NCBI GenBank assembly: GCA_958450365.1
Contig: CAUEEP010000740.1
Coordinates: 2,421,501-2,485,500, forward strand
Direction of reading: 5' to 3'
DNA: 64,000 bases
DNA from: Mesorhabditis belari
Lineage: Eukaryota; Nematoda; Chromadorea; Rhabditida; Rhabditidae
Under the pieces are notes generated by a model. It was not told the origin of the DNA. It made no database searches and saw only the letters and a program-made list of their open reading frames with translations. Of this stretch, positions 13,901 through 36,075 are shown in pieces. Position 1 is the first letter of the stretch, and every line of letters starts with the position of its first letter. Position numbers and translations under genes: made by a program.

Positions 13901-15938
13901 GATTATTATGATTTATATCGTATAATGATAACTGAATATTTCTATAGGATGAAGATTTGGACTTTTGGGGACAACGCGTTGGCAATCAAGAATAAGGTAT
14001 CGGCGCTCTAAAATGGCCAATCTATGACCGTTTCCAGGTTCAACACAACGAGGAGATCACTTGCTTCTGTGCCACATCAATGGGATCACTTGTGGTCACC
14101 GGATCGACTGATCAATCGTTGAAAATCTGGCAAATCGACTCCGGGTTTCTCACGCAGGTTTGCGTAAACTGATCTCTACGCTTCAAAAAAATCTTTGTTG
14201 GAGACTTAAAAGGCACTGTTACCATAACCGTTTTAAAACTACCGTAATCTCACTAGTCTTACGATTCTGAAAACCCGGGTATTTCCTTCTTTCTTTCTTC
14301 CTTTCTTCTTCCACTTCCCTCTTTTTCTTAACAAGTTAATGTACCGGATAGCTCAGCGGTTAGAGCAATTGCCCGGAAAGCAGGAGATCGAGGGGTTCAA
14401 TCTCCTCTCCGAAAATCTACTTTTTCTTGCCAATTCTTTCACTTCTTTATTACATATTTTTCCCTATTATCGACCTGAACTCTCGAATTGACTCAAGTTT
14501 TGAAAGAACAGCTGGAGTACGGTAACTTGTTCTGAAGAGTATAGCTTAGAAAACACTAGAACCTGTAATCATAAACGCAAATCTAAGTCCATTCAGGTAT
14601 TGGTCGGTCACGAAGATGTGGTTACATGCTGTGCTTTATCCGACGATGAACACGTTGTCGTATCTGGTAACAGATTTAGAAAAAATGAAGATAAACATCT
14701 ATTCTATTACAGGCGCTCGAGATCACAAGGTGGTTTTGTGGTCGGTGCAGGTAAAGTATTCAAGTAAATTTTTAAAAATAAAAGCTTTTAGACGGGTGAC
14801 CCGATGAGGACCGTTTTGACGGGAAGTGCAGTCACGGCTGTGGCGATTACAGCTGATGGATCGGTTGCCTTTTCGGGTAATTTTAAAAAGTTGACATTTA
14901 ATTGATAGCTGAGATTTTAGCCGATGAAGCCGGATGGATTGAGGCGTGGTTTGTTGATAAAGGGACGCTTTTATCGTCGTTCAACGCACATAGACCGATC
15001 AAGTAAGGCAAAAATTAGAGTCCTTTTGGTTGATTCCTTTTCTAAAACTTTGTAAATTGCCATAATCTTGTTTATCCAACGTATTCTTTGGCACTCTGCT
15101 GAACCTTCATAAAAGCCAATTAAATGTAGAGATCTTGTAGAGAAATCAGAGGTAGATTACGGTATTTTCCGGTAGTTTACGGTTTTAGAAAGTGAAAGGC
15201 TTAAGTTACAGTATGACTCAAAATTTCACAACGTTTTTGTGAGCTTTTTAGCTTCTTGAACCGTTAATCATTCTCAAAATTAGCGCTAGTAGAACCCATA
15301 AAAATCTGGGAACTTCAGGGTACTGAAAAAAAATCGAAAACTAAGAGAACGTTAGCTTATTTTATTTGCATTCAATTTCAGATCACTGAGTCGATCATTT
15401 GATGCAAATCGAGTGATCGCGCATCTCTTGAAATGTGCTCAACTTCCGATTCTCTGTCTCCACAACACACCGGCGGGTCCGCACCTCGCGAAAGAGAGAC
15501 GACGAAGTGCGCGAGCACATTCGATTAGCAGTGTCGGAAGTGAGTTAAATATCAAATGAAAAGAGGCAATCAATAAAATACTATCAAAGATTAAAAAACA
15601 ATGTTTCTTTTCAGGCAATTTGAGCGAATCGAAGAAAGACTCAATGGCCAACATTGTCGTGCCAAGTACAAGCAATGGCTCCACCACGCCGAAGCCCATT
15701 CCGCCAAGGCCAACTTTCGATAAACTGGAAAGGTAAGAGAAAAAAGTCAAATTTTTCAAATTCAATAAAATCCATCTACAGATCAAAATCCCGAACTTCA
15801 CTTGTCGAAAAGGATCGAAGCACCGCATTGCCCGCTCAGGTAACTTTAACTAAAACATGTGGTTCTTCCAAAAAAAAAAAACCACAATTTCAGGTGGCCG
15901 CTCCAGCTCAAAAATCGAGTACATGTGCCATTTTATGA
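4948..15938 (+). CDS. NACHT and WD40-repeat protein (NWD-like) with C-terminal CaaX box
   Basis: A STAND-type ATPase, probably a signalling scaffold. Many exons join in phase. N-terminal helices ([28 protein letters not shown]) lead to a P-loop, GPEMCGKT (exon near 6064-6180), and a Walker B strand, [10 protein letters not shown] (near 6510-6545). A helical stretch follows, then a long WD40 array from about 10140 to 15000; repeats end in blades such as [44 protein letters not shown] and DHKVVLWSV. The tail is Ser/Lys-rich, has a proline motif ([10 protein letters not shown]) and ends STCAIL, a CaaX sequence. Arrangement and order match NWD1/2. I see no frame break across the WD exons, unlike genes further right. 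Introns hold several fold-back repeats and two tRNA-like repeats. The true start codon is uncertain; exons at 2699-3871 may belong to it. Confidence 0.85.
5226..5300 (-). repeat. tRNA-derived (SINE-like) repeat, copy 1
   Basis: On the minus strand the sequence runs taccggatagctc, a D-arm/A-box-like segment, then gagggttcaattccctc, a T-arm with a B-box-like core. The anticodon arm is degenerate and the acceptor ends do not pair properly, so it should not be a working tRNA. A second copy on the + strand at 14342 shares flanking sequence on both sides (cttctttcc... upstream; aaatct-cttttcttctgccaa downstream), which points to a dispersed tRNA-derived element. Confidence 0.65.
8011..8254. repeat. 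Fold-back element in intron, about 244 bp
   Basis: The left arm (acagtactggacaatgaaat ... cgatcgtcactttcg ... taactcccttgtcttt) is repeated as reverse complement on the right, ending atttcattgtacagtagtg. It sits in an intron of the NACHT-WD gene and has no coding content. Confidence 0.85.
10478..10650. repeat. Palindromic MITE-like repeat, family A
   Basis: Same arms as the copy at 348-537: ctaaaacgtgtcaactttcg, then ctatcgtaatcctgcctcta on the left, and aaactagaaaagcttacggt with cgttttagaaagcgcatc on the right. It lies in a WD-region intron. Confidence 0.75.
10735..10795. repeat. Short near-perfect palindrome
   Basis: Arms of about 28 bp (gattttgagaggttgaaaaa tagaagac and complement) meet at ccatgg. 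It may be the end of a longer element, since gattttgagga plus tcttctatta recurs at about 11066-11090. Confidence 0.75.
12066..12444. repeat. Fold-back element in intron, about 380 bp
   Basis: It begins acagggttgggtaaaattat ccggacaac and ends gttgtccggataattttgcc caaccctgt. Arms of about 150 bp pair through aagtttt-atatagaaaattg, tagcccttaatcttggctac and aaatccgattgg words. The central spacer is about 60 bp. No coding content; it lies in an intron of the NACHT-WD gene. Confidence 0.88.
14342..14415 (+). repeat. tRNA-derived (SINE-like) repeat, copy 2
   Basis: taccggatagctcagcggtt agagc gives a perfect D-stem (GCTC/GAGC), and gaggggttcaatctcctc gives a T-arm. The anticodon stem is weak and its loop (CCGGAAA) lacks the invariant U33. 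The acceptor ends (TACCGGA against TCCGAAA) mismatch at two or more of seven pairs. It is therefore a tRNA pseudogene or SINE head. It shares outside flanks with copy 1 at 5226-5300. Confidence 0.65.
15044..15202. repeat. Diverged family A palindromic repeat
   Basis: Weakly matching arms: ctaaaactttgtaaattgcc ataatcttg on the left, and gattacggtattttccggt with cggttttagaaagtg on the right. It lies in an intron near the end of the NACHT-WD gene. Confidence 0.5.
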
Positions 15939-16100
15939 CGTTGACTCTATTTCTCTACTCCACTAAATTTACATATGTTCTCAGAAATTTGCATGTATAA
16001 CGAAGAAAGAACAGACGAAGAGCCTTATTTATTTGTCGATATTTCTCTCTTTTTTATTCATTCGTTACTTCGCCCCTCTTCGATTTCGTCGGGTATCACG

Positions 16101-16496
16101 ATGAACCTCTGGACAAATCAGGTTGGCTTTTCAATCTTGCTTTTTTGTTACTTAAATTTTTATTTCAGACTCTAGCATGGTATGACTTCTTCACACCATT
16201 CGTCGCTTTTCTTTGGTATTTGGTAAGTTTTTGATTGGCTTTTAACAATTTACAAATGCTTTCATTTAGTTCATCACGTGGTTCTTGAGCATCACTATCA
16301 TCCAGAATTTCTTCATCGGTGACACGCCTCCCAAACAGGTACGCTTTTTTTTCAAGTTGAGATGTGCTTTCAAAGCTTTCAAATACAACTTTAACTTTAG
16401 CCACCGTTCGGCACTTGTTGCGGCTGTTGCAACTTCGGTGCTCGCATTCGTCATCTTGTCAGCAAGAATCAACAATCGCTGAAGGGAGAGCAATAA
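16101..16496 (+). CDS. Small cysteine-rich membrane protein, 79 residues
   Basis: Four exons join in phase 0: MNLWTNQ / TLAWYDFFTPFVAFLWYL / FITWFLSITIIQNFFIGDTPPKQ / PPFGTCCGCCNFGARIRHLV... ending KGEQ and TAA. Splice sites are GT-AG with short introns. Residues 8 to about 41 form one long, or two short, hydrophobic membrane segments, followed by a CCGCC cluster that could be palmitoylated and a basic tail. It begins about 160 bp after the NACHT-WD stop on the same strand, so it could be a downstream operon gene. A poly(A) signal (aataaaa) lies near 16553. The family is not recognised; the clean frame through four exons is the main support. Confidence 0.7.
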
Positions 16497-16693
16497 CTTC
16501 AATACATCCATTTTTTAAAGGTTTTCTGGTAGATACTCATGAGTGCGGTTCAATAAAACTGTGAGCTCCACGTTTATGCTTTGACAAAGATTAGACTAGA
16601 AAATAACAACAAACAATGCAAACGAATTTCTAACAACAACAGATCGATAACAAATAACAAAATGTAACCATAACAAGGATAACAAAACAATGC

Positions 16694-23011
<6,318 letters not shown>

Positions 23012-23071
23012 CTTTCATTAATACCCGTTGAAAGATGACTAAAAAAAGTGATAGTGATGAAAACTAGAGTT

Positions 23072-23435
23072 GCTTATCGATATTATCGATACAAACGGCA
23101 TGCTCATGTTTGACTGTTCAGATCTCAGTTTCTAGAACAGCTATGAACATGAAAATTGTTTCATTGGAAATTCAAGAATGTCAGCTTTTGATTGCTATTT
23201 TATACATAGCGACTTTTAATGAGCTTATCACTACTTATCGAAAGTATATCGATAAGTAGTGATAAGCTTTTTAAGACACTAACCTATGAGGATTTGCTAT
23301 GTGTGTGGTAGCAATCAAAAGCTGACATTCTTGGCTTTCTAATGAAACAATTTGCAGATTGATAGCTGTTCTAGAAACTAAGAGCTGAACGGTCAAACAT
23401 AAGCTTGCCGTTTGTATCAATAATATCGATAAGCA
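23072..23435. repeat. Large palindrome (about 360 bp) in the divergent promoter region
   Basis: The left half (gcttatcgatattatcgata caaacggcatgctcatgttt ...) is repeated as reverse complement on the right, ending aataatatcgataagc. Further matching words include tcagtttctagaacagctat and aatgtcagcttttgattgct. The centre (gcttatcactacttatcg ... ataagtagtgataagc) is itself a short palindrome. Arms are about 150-170 bp. Half of one arm recurs at 60523-60577. This is a fold-back transposon between the start codons of rpc-1 and smc-3. Confidence 0.88.
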
Positions 23436-23829
23436 GGTCTAATGAAAACATAAAAAGGGCTAATGTGAAGAAAAGCAATGATAACGAATCGAGAGTATGG
23501 GAAAGAAATTTGAAATTTGAAGACGTACAATCCAGTGGAAAGCGGTCGTGGTTATAACTCTTTTGAACATGGAAAAAGATATTCAGTTGCACAACTACTC
23601 CAGTCAAAAAGTTGTGGCGAATGCATACACGTGTTTACAATTTACGTTGTGCCTAGGTTTTTCAAAGCTATTGATGTTGCGGTGAAGAATTTGATCGGCT
23701 AATCAAAAAACCGCCTTACTTTTGAGCTCAATATGCGAAATTTTGTTTCACCACTTTGATTTCAAGAATAAAATTGCGTTTAATATGTGTATTATCTCTG
23801 ACTATCTTTTTCCTACCCTTTGACTGATT

Positions 23830-23842
23830 TTTTTATTTTCAG
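23830..23842 (+). promoter_or_regulatory. Probable trans-splice acceptor of smc-3
   Basis: A strong 3' splice-site consensus (ttttattttcag) with no matching upstream exon lies about 37 nt before the SMC3 start codon at 23880. This fits spliced-leader addition to the first gene of the + strand run. Confidence 0.5.
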
Positions 23843-23879
23843 TTGGTACAACTATCAAAAAGGGTCTTTCATCGAAGGA

Positions 23880-29300
<5,421 letters not shown>

Positions 29301-29561
29301 ATTGACCACAAATTTATTTCTGCCCATGCTTGAGATATTCTGCGTTTACATCTGCTTTTGTATTTGTTTGTCATAAATTAACTTTTGTTGTTTGTTGTTT
29401 CCTTTCACATGATCTATATAAGATCTCATTCAAGTTTTTGCTATGTCACGAGAAATAAATTTGATTGCTCCTAATCGTTAAAGTGAAAAGGACCTTCGGC
29501 GATAAAGGATCACTATTAGAAATTGCATTGGTTTAATACGGTATTTTTCTATGTTTTTTAG
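29301..29561 (+). promoter_or_regulatory. Short intercistronic region, operon-like, between smc-3 and the helicase gene
   Basis: A poly(A) signal (aataaa, about 29453-29458) follows smc-3. A 3' splice acceptor (tttttag) ends at 29561, directly before the ATG of the next gene, about 100 nt downstream. That spacing and an acceptor abutting the ATG are the hallmarks of nematode operons, in which downstream messages receive a spliced leader. No separate promoter is evident. Confidence 0.55.
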
Positions 29562-32500
29562 ATGACGGGTTTAACATCATCGCAAGAACTAGCGTTATTG
29601 GATCTTTATAAACGAGAAATTATAGCTCGATTACAGGCTATTTATTGGAATTCTGATCTCGGGAAATTTTTTAAGGTTGACTAGCGTAAATTGGTTAGAT
29701 ATTTTTGGATTTCAAGGAGTTGCTCCCTTCGGCAAAACGCATCGATGAGTTGCGTTTGAAATTTGACGACGAAAATTGTTTGCAGGAAAGCTATGGGATG
29801 AGTTGATGCTTTCTCCGATGAAGGTGCAAATTAAAGTCATTTTTATCAAATTTTTTTTAAGGGTGCCATATACGTGACCTTGCTGAATTTTCTGGCCGAA
29901 GGTTGCAATCTGAAGGCCGAAGGTTGCAAATTTTGAGCTTGTTTTATGCTTGGGTTTAGAAAGTTTGGATCTTCATGCTTTATTGAATCTCACCACGAGG
30001 GAAAAAGAACGGAGGAGTTATTTCCAACAAGTAAATCATACTTTTAAGTCAACGAAGTGTTTCGTTAGGTTTTGATTCATTATGAAAAGTTGATGCGCTT
30101 CGTTGATGTTGATAAAGTTCTCGACTTTCTCAAGACCATAGAACCTTATGAAAAAGTGGTCGAATTGATTGCACAAGATATTCAAGGTTTGAAGTGCAAT
30201 TTTTTAAAGCAAGTCTGTTTTTAGAAGAAGATCCAGCGACAAAGAAAAAGATTTTGTTAAGGACAATTCCACGGCTTGGTTCAGAATCGTTCTTCGATAT
30301 CTTGAAGTTGGTATTCAGTAGTTTACATTGATTTTGGTTACAGTACATATAGCATAATTGGTACTTGGAAACATTAATCAAATGTTTGTTTTAAAAAATC
30401 TTTCAGAGCTATGTATGATGGCAATGCGGATGTGAACGCTTTCATTGAGAAAATTGTACCAAACTTCTTAAGAAGATATGGTAAATTAGTTAAAACCCCA
30501 TTAGATGTATAAAAACTTCAGAGCTACTTTGTGAAGATCGCATAAACAGTTCTTCGATAATACAGGTTTATTTATGCATCAAATAGCATTGCCTGATTTA
30601 GTTTATTGATACTTCTGATTCAATCAAGGATGCCATGGAAAAAATTCAAGCAGCAAAGGATAAATCAAAAACACCATTCTCTTTCAATTTAAGATGGGAT
30701 TCGTTGAGTGAACTCAAAAATGGGCCCATGAGAAAATTAATGCAAGCATTGGAGTTGCACATCAGCAAAGGTGCGAATTACTATCTAAATAGGTATGAAC
30801 TGTTTTCAGAAGAACCCATTCATTTGCGTGAGTATCAAAAAGAATTGTGTGGCAACGCATTGGAAGGAGAAAACACAGTGAGAACGGTCGTTGATAAACA
30901 TTACTTGCAAGCAAACGTTTAGATCATTTGTGCTCCGACTGGATCTGGAAAAACAATAGTCGCGGCCCACATAATTAAAGAATATCTCAAAAGTCAAAGC
31001 CTTAATAGGAAATCAAACCAACCGCTGAGAAAGGTAACTCGACAGCCATTGCTATTTTTCAAAAGTATTCTAGGTTCTTTTCTTAACTCCAACTACATGT
31101 ATTTTGGATCAACAGGCAAACGCTATGAGGAAATATCTGCAACATGCTTACAAAGTAGATCAAAGTTGTAAAGCTTATTATATGTTTTTGTTTTAAGATA
31201 ATTACGACTTGTGGGGCGGATCAAACCCCGTTAGAAGGAGCAATTGAAGATAACGACGTTATATTTACGACTCCACAAATGATCGTGTTAGTATTGATTA
31301 TTTATTTTAACCTTTATCTGTTTTTAGTAACTTGTTAAAAATGACGATTCTTATGGTGATATCGAATTTCCAAAAAAGCCCTTTCATTTGTCGACCTTTG
31401 GTATGATCGTTTTTGACGAAGTGCACGGAACGCGAAAAAATTCTCCATACAGTAGTAAGTTTGTGCTTTTGGGTTTCGAGTTGAATAGTTTAGACATTAT
31501 GCAGCAATATCACCGGGATAAATTTGCGGCAAAAAACCGGCAAAGAGGAACTACCACAAGTTAACACATATTCTAAACATATAAAAGGCCTATTTAGATC
31601 ATTGGGTTAACGGCTTCGATTGGAGTTGGTAACTCGAAAGACAGGGAACAAGCGCTTAAATATGTCATTTCGGTTGTTTTTTTTTCAAAAGTAGATATGC
31701 GTTTGTCCGTCCAATACTTGCTCCTTTACCTGCTCACTTTCTAGATGTGCGCACTACTTGATTCCCCGACTCTTTCAATGGTTCGGAACAATCACGATGA
31801 TCTAGATCGCTATTCTACGCCTACAACAGATGGTAGGATTCCCGAGATCATGTATTACGTTTGTATTTAGAATGTTGGAAGTCGATCTCAGTCGACGAAA
31901 ACCAAGGACTCTTCATTAATGCGCTTATAGATCTTATGTTTGCTTTAGAAAAAGACATCTTAAAATTGATTGGTTAGTGCTTTTATTTGTGAACTTTCTA
32001 TAATTTATTTAGAAAGCACCCATAAATTACCTGAGTATCATTTTTTTCGGAACCTAACTGATGATTTTGGTTATTCAAAATTTGCCAATCCTGAAGTGCT
32101 ATCAAAACCTCCAACTGAGAAAGGAGAAGGTTAGTAATTTTTAGTTTCAAAGTACGCAACTTCGATTTAGCATACGAACACTGGCTTTCCAACGCGATGC
32201 GAAGGCTGGTCCCCGAAGATTCAAAGCTATCTGAGCTGAGCAAAGGCCAAGATTCTCAAGAAAATGGAAGTTCTGCAAGTAAGTTGAAAAGTACTTATTA
32301 TCTGGGAATATAAGTGTTTAGAAGCTTTTTGATGGTCTTCAAATGGCGTCGCTTTTTCCCACTAATTACACTCTGGATGAACTGCAACAGTATTTTTCGA
32401 ATGAAAACTTCCAAAAGATAGATCCACACGCTGTAACACTGTGGCAATGTTTGGTGGCCTTTTTTGTTTAAATCATATTCTTTAGTATTACAAGGAAAAC

Positions 32501-35369
32501 TGCAAGAGCTTGCTAGTGCTGAATGTGCTTTGGTGAATGATCTAGTCAGGTTAGTGATTCAAACCAGGGAATGGATTTGTACATAAAATGATTTAGCTTG
32601 CTCTGCGAACCAAAGTCCGACGAAGATTTCCGAGCCATTATTTTTATCAAAACTCGAGTAAGTACTTTTTATAATTAATCATGACTGTAAAATTTTTGCG
32701 TTTTGCGAGCATTCTCAATAAAATACTAAACCAAAATCAGCGGATCAAGGAAAAGCAAATGAAATCGGAATACATTACTGGTATGTAAAATTTCGGAACT
32801 AAATGTCTCCACTGTTTTTCTTTAGGGCTAAACGCCAAGTCAGACGCTGAGTCGACATCAAAACAAAAACAAGCCGATAAATTAGCGAGGTAAAGACAGT
32901 TAAAAATGCTATTTTAGTTAAAGTTTTAGATTTGAAAACGGTGAAACGAAATGCTTGATTGCAACTTCTGTGGCCGAAGAAGGACTGGATATTGCCAAAT
33001 GCAATTTAGTCATCAAGTATAGCCATGTCACGAATGAGATCGCTGGGGTTCAACGTAGAGGTTTTGGAAAACAACCACCATTTATTACGTTACTCGATGT
33101 TCAGGTCGGGCTCGAGCGAAAAATTCTCGCTGTGTTCTGTTGACCTTTGATGAGAAGCTTATTAAACGAGAGGAAGCGAATAATCAAGTGGGAAACCCTA
33201 ACTATTACTATATTAATATCTTTATAGAAGGAGCGACTTATGAAAAGAAGTTATGGATTTGCTTTTTTACTGGGAGTTTTTCTTTGAAATCAAAGGTTAG
33301 CGGTTAAATTTTATTGCATATATCGTATCCGATTTGGATTGAGCTCACCGCAGATATCCGATTTGGATTGCAGCATTATTGCACAGTAGGGTATCATGTT
33401 TTTTAAATGTTTTAATAATTTTCTAGAAATTTCATAGAAGTTTAACTTTGGCAACCGAGAACAGCCCGTTAGCACCACATTTTGCCGAAAAAGTGGTTTC
33501 TTTACGTGTTTTGATATGTTTTTTGCATTTTGTTTATGTTTTTATGCTGTTTGCGCATATTTTCTGTTGGTTTTTTACAGATGGAGTCACGCTTCTACGA
33601 GAAATTTAACGACCTCTTGGAGCGAAAAAGACGAGCCAACATTCGAAATCTACAAGCTGATGGTAGATAAAATTAACAATTCGAACGATTCAACGCTGGA
33701 TACTTCCAAAATGCGCTATCACGAAGCCAACCTGCTGAAGCGATACACTCTTTCAATCGAAAACACGGGACTCACTCTTTATCACGAAGACAAATGACGG
33801 AAAGCCGGCAACGAACAAGGCAACGAGTAATTCCTTCTCTTCGACTCTTCGACATTCTCTGCAGATTTCAACCTCTAAATATGGGAGACAATATGCGGAT
33901 TGCCATTGATCCGGTCGATCGTCCAAAAAATTGGATAGCACAATCTTTTGGGTGCCGTCACGGAAGGTTAGCTTAATAATTCTTTAACTGGTTTTTAGTA
34001 GTCGATGACCTCTACTCGATCGAAACTACAAATGGCGTCCTGCCGCAAATGTTTTTACGAAATCAGCTCCATCTTTGTGAAACGGAATTCATTGCTACCG
34101 CTGATGTTCCTGATCGAACGACTTCTTTTTTTTGCTGCTGTTGGCGAATCTTCAGTTCGCAAGAAGCAAGGTATTTTTAACTTTTATTTGGTTAACTGAT
34201 GAACACGTATATGTCACAGACACAGCTTCTGTACCGCTGGATGTTCGTCAATTCGATGTGCCTGCAAGAAAAATGGTCTTCTCTTCAATTCCAGATGCTA
34301 GCACAGCCTTAGTTGCAAGAACGAATAGGTTTTGTTTTCCATGTTTTTGTTTAGTTACATTGTTTTTATCGTTTGTTTAAGATTTAGCTTCATCAATTTG
34401 CCAACTTAATCAGTTATTTTATTGTTTATGATTCTTTGTATTTACGATAAGGTTGCTGCTGATTAAAAAAAATGGGGGGCAGGTTGCTTTGAAGTCACAG
34501 TAAAATGCAGGAAAGCCTTTTTTTAGCAAAATGTGGTGTTAACGGGCTGTTCTAGGTTGCCAGAGTTAAACTTCTATGAAAGTTCTAGAAAATGATTAAA
34601 ACATGATACCTTACTGTGCAATAATGCTGCAATCCAAATCGGATATCCGCGGTGAGCTCAATCCAAATCGGATACAAAACATATAAATTGAAGATTTTTA
34701 GGTCAATGATGAAGTGCGCGAAATTTATGAAGAAATCCAGAGAAAAGATGCCGAGAGAGGTGAAAAGAAGAAACGGTTGAAGGAAAGTGGGATCGATTAT
34801 GACGTCGAGTGCAAGTCAGTTTGTTATTGCAATAATTATTTACCGCATATTTACAGAATATGTTCTTCATTTTTGTGTAAATCTTCTGATGTGAAGGTTG
34901 TCAAACTCTTTCTAGCTTAATAGATTTTTTAACAGGTGGCAAAATCTCAGTACTGTGTGACTTCAGGGATTTTTGGGAAAAGGTGTTCTATAAACGTATC
35001 ACAGTTAGCAAAAACATCTACGAAGGAATTGGCGTTGTGAGTTATTCTGCCTTGAACATTTATCAAGAAAACTTTTAGATATTCTGTCGTGGGGAAGTTT
35101 CTGGCTCAAGCTGCTCTAAGGCGCTCAGGCGAATCTTGAACATCAAGAATGCTCCAATTCCGATATTAACAGCAGATGGTTTTTGTTTAATTTGTGATTC
35201 TTTTTAAAAGTCTCTTTTAGAACTGAAATTTACTTGGGAAGAAAAGGGAGAAAAGAAAGCGCGCACTTTTCGAAAATGGAAACAAGTTTTGTCGCTAAAT
35301 GTTGACTTTTTATAGTCCTTTTAGATAACCGAAGCACTTTTTCCATCCAAATGGATTACGAAATTTTGA
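29562..35369 (+). CDS. RIG-I-like / Dicer-related helicase
   Basis: DExD/H RNA helicase of the RIG-I/MDA5 group, to which C. elegans DRH-1 and DRH-3 (antiviral and small-RNA pathways) belong. It starts [17 protein letters not shown]. Helicase motifs: I APTGSGKT (about 30935-30960), Ia [21 protein letters not shown] in [21 protein letters not shown] in [53 protein letters not shown] across an intron at about 33059-33104. The C-terminal regulatory domain follows: [18 protein letters not shown] (a Cys-x2-Cys zinc site), then [18 protein letters not shown] and KFTWEEKG ... FRKWKQ, ending KWITKF. A 1.35 kb transposon fills the intron between helicase and C-terminal domains. Frame or phase problems occur near 33245-33295. 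Which DRH paralogue this matches cannot be told. Confidence 0.88.
33325..34675. mobile_element. 1.35 kb element with about 175-bp terminal inverted repeats in the helicase gene
   Basis: The left end (gtatccgatttggattgagc tcaccgcagatatccgattt ...) is mirrored at the right end (... ggatatccgcggtgagctca atccaaatcggatac). The arms continue through tgcagcattattgcacagta, catagaagtttaactttggc and gcaccacattttgcc. The roughly 1 kb interior has coding-like pieces with splice-like borders: [77 protein letters not shown] recognise neither a transposase nor a host family in them. Removing the whole intron would still allow the helicase exons to join. Confidence 0.8.
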
Positions 35370-36075
35370 CATCGGTGAAATGCGAAATGCACCAAAGGCT
35401 CCAATTATAAATCAATTTGAGAATGTAGTCTGTGATTTAGGGCAGTATCGAATAAGCTTTTCTCAAAGCTAAACGCTTGTTAGGTATTTTTTTAAGAATG
35501 TGTGATTTGTTTTCTGGTTTGTGAATATTTGGTAGATTTCATGAGGGTCAAAGTAGAATTGCATGAGTCAACTTTGTCGTTTGTCATTTTACAATTGCTT
35601 GTCGTTAGTTAGTTGTATAAAAAAGATATTTTATTTGTCCTTTTTGCTTTAATTTTTACATTGAGTTAGAAATAAATTTTCATGAAGAGTTGGCCAGTTT
35701 TTTGCACCGACGTTTTTGAACCGATCCGATACTTGTAATTATCATAATTTTGTTTACGCAAGCACTCATTCATTGAAAGCGACATCAGAGATTGAAAATA
35801 GAAGAATGGTGAGAACTGGAGGAAGTGTTTGAGTTTGTGTAACGTATTTTGTTCCCACAAACCTTATTCATTTGTCCTTGGTTTCCTATTTGCTTCGACT
35901 CCCGCACTCTCTGGATTCTTAGCCACCTCTTTCCCCGGTTGAACACACGTGAAAAAGAATGACCTTTCTTATCGGCAGTCCTTGGATGGTTTAGTGATTT
36001 TCTCCCACATAGTATTCTTTTTACCCCGAAACCCAAATTGTTTGACTAATCAGCTGTATTTATTTCAATTTAGAA

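Noticed and set aside
14342..14415. Functional tRNA gene
   Set aside because: The acceptor stem has mismatches, the anticodon loop lacks U33 and the anticodon stem is weak; a shared-flank second copy points to a tRNA-derived repeat.
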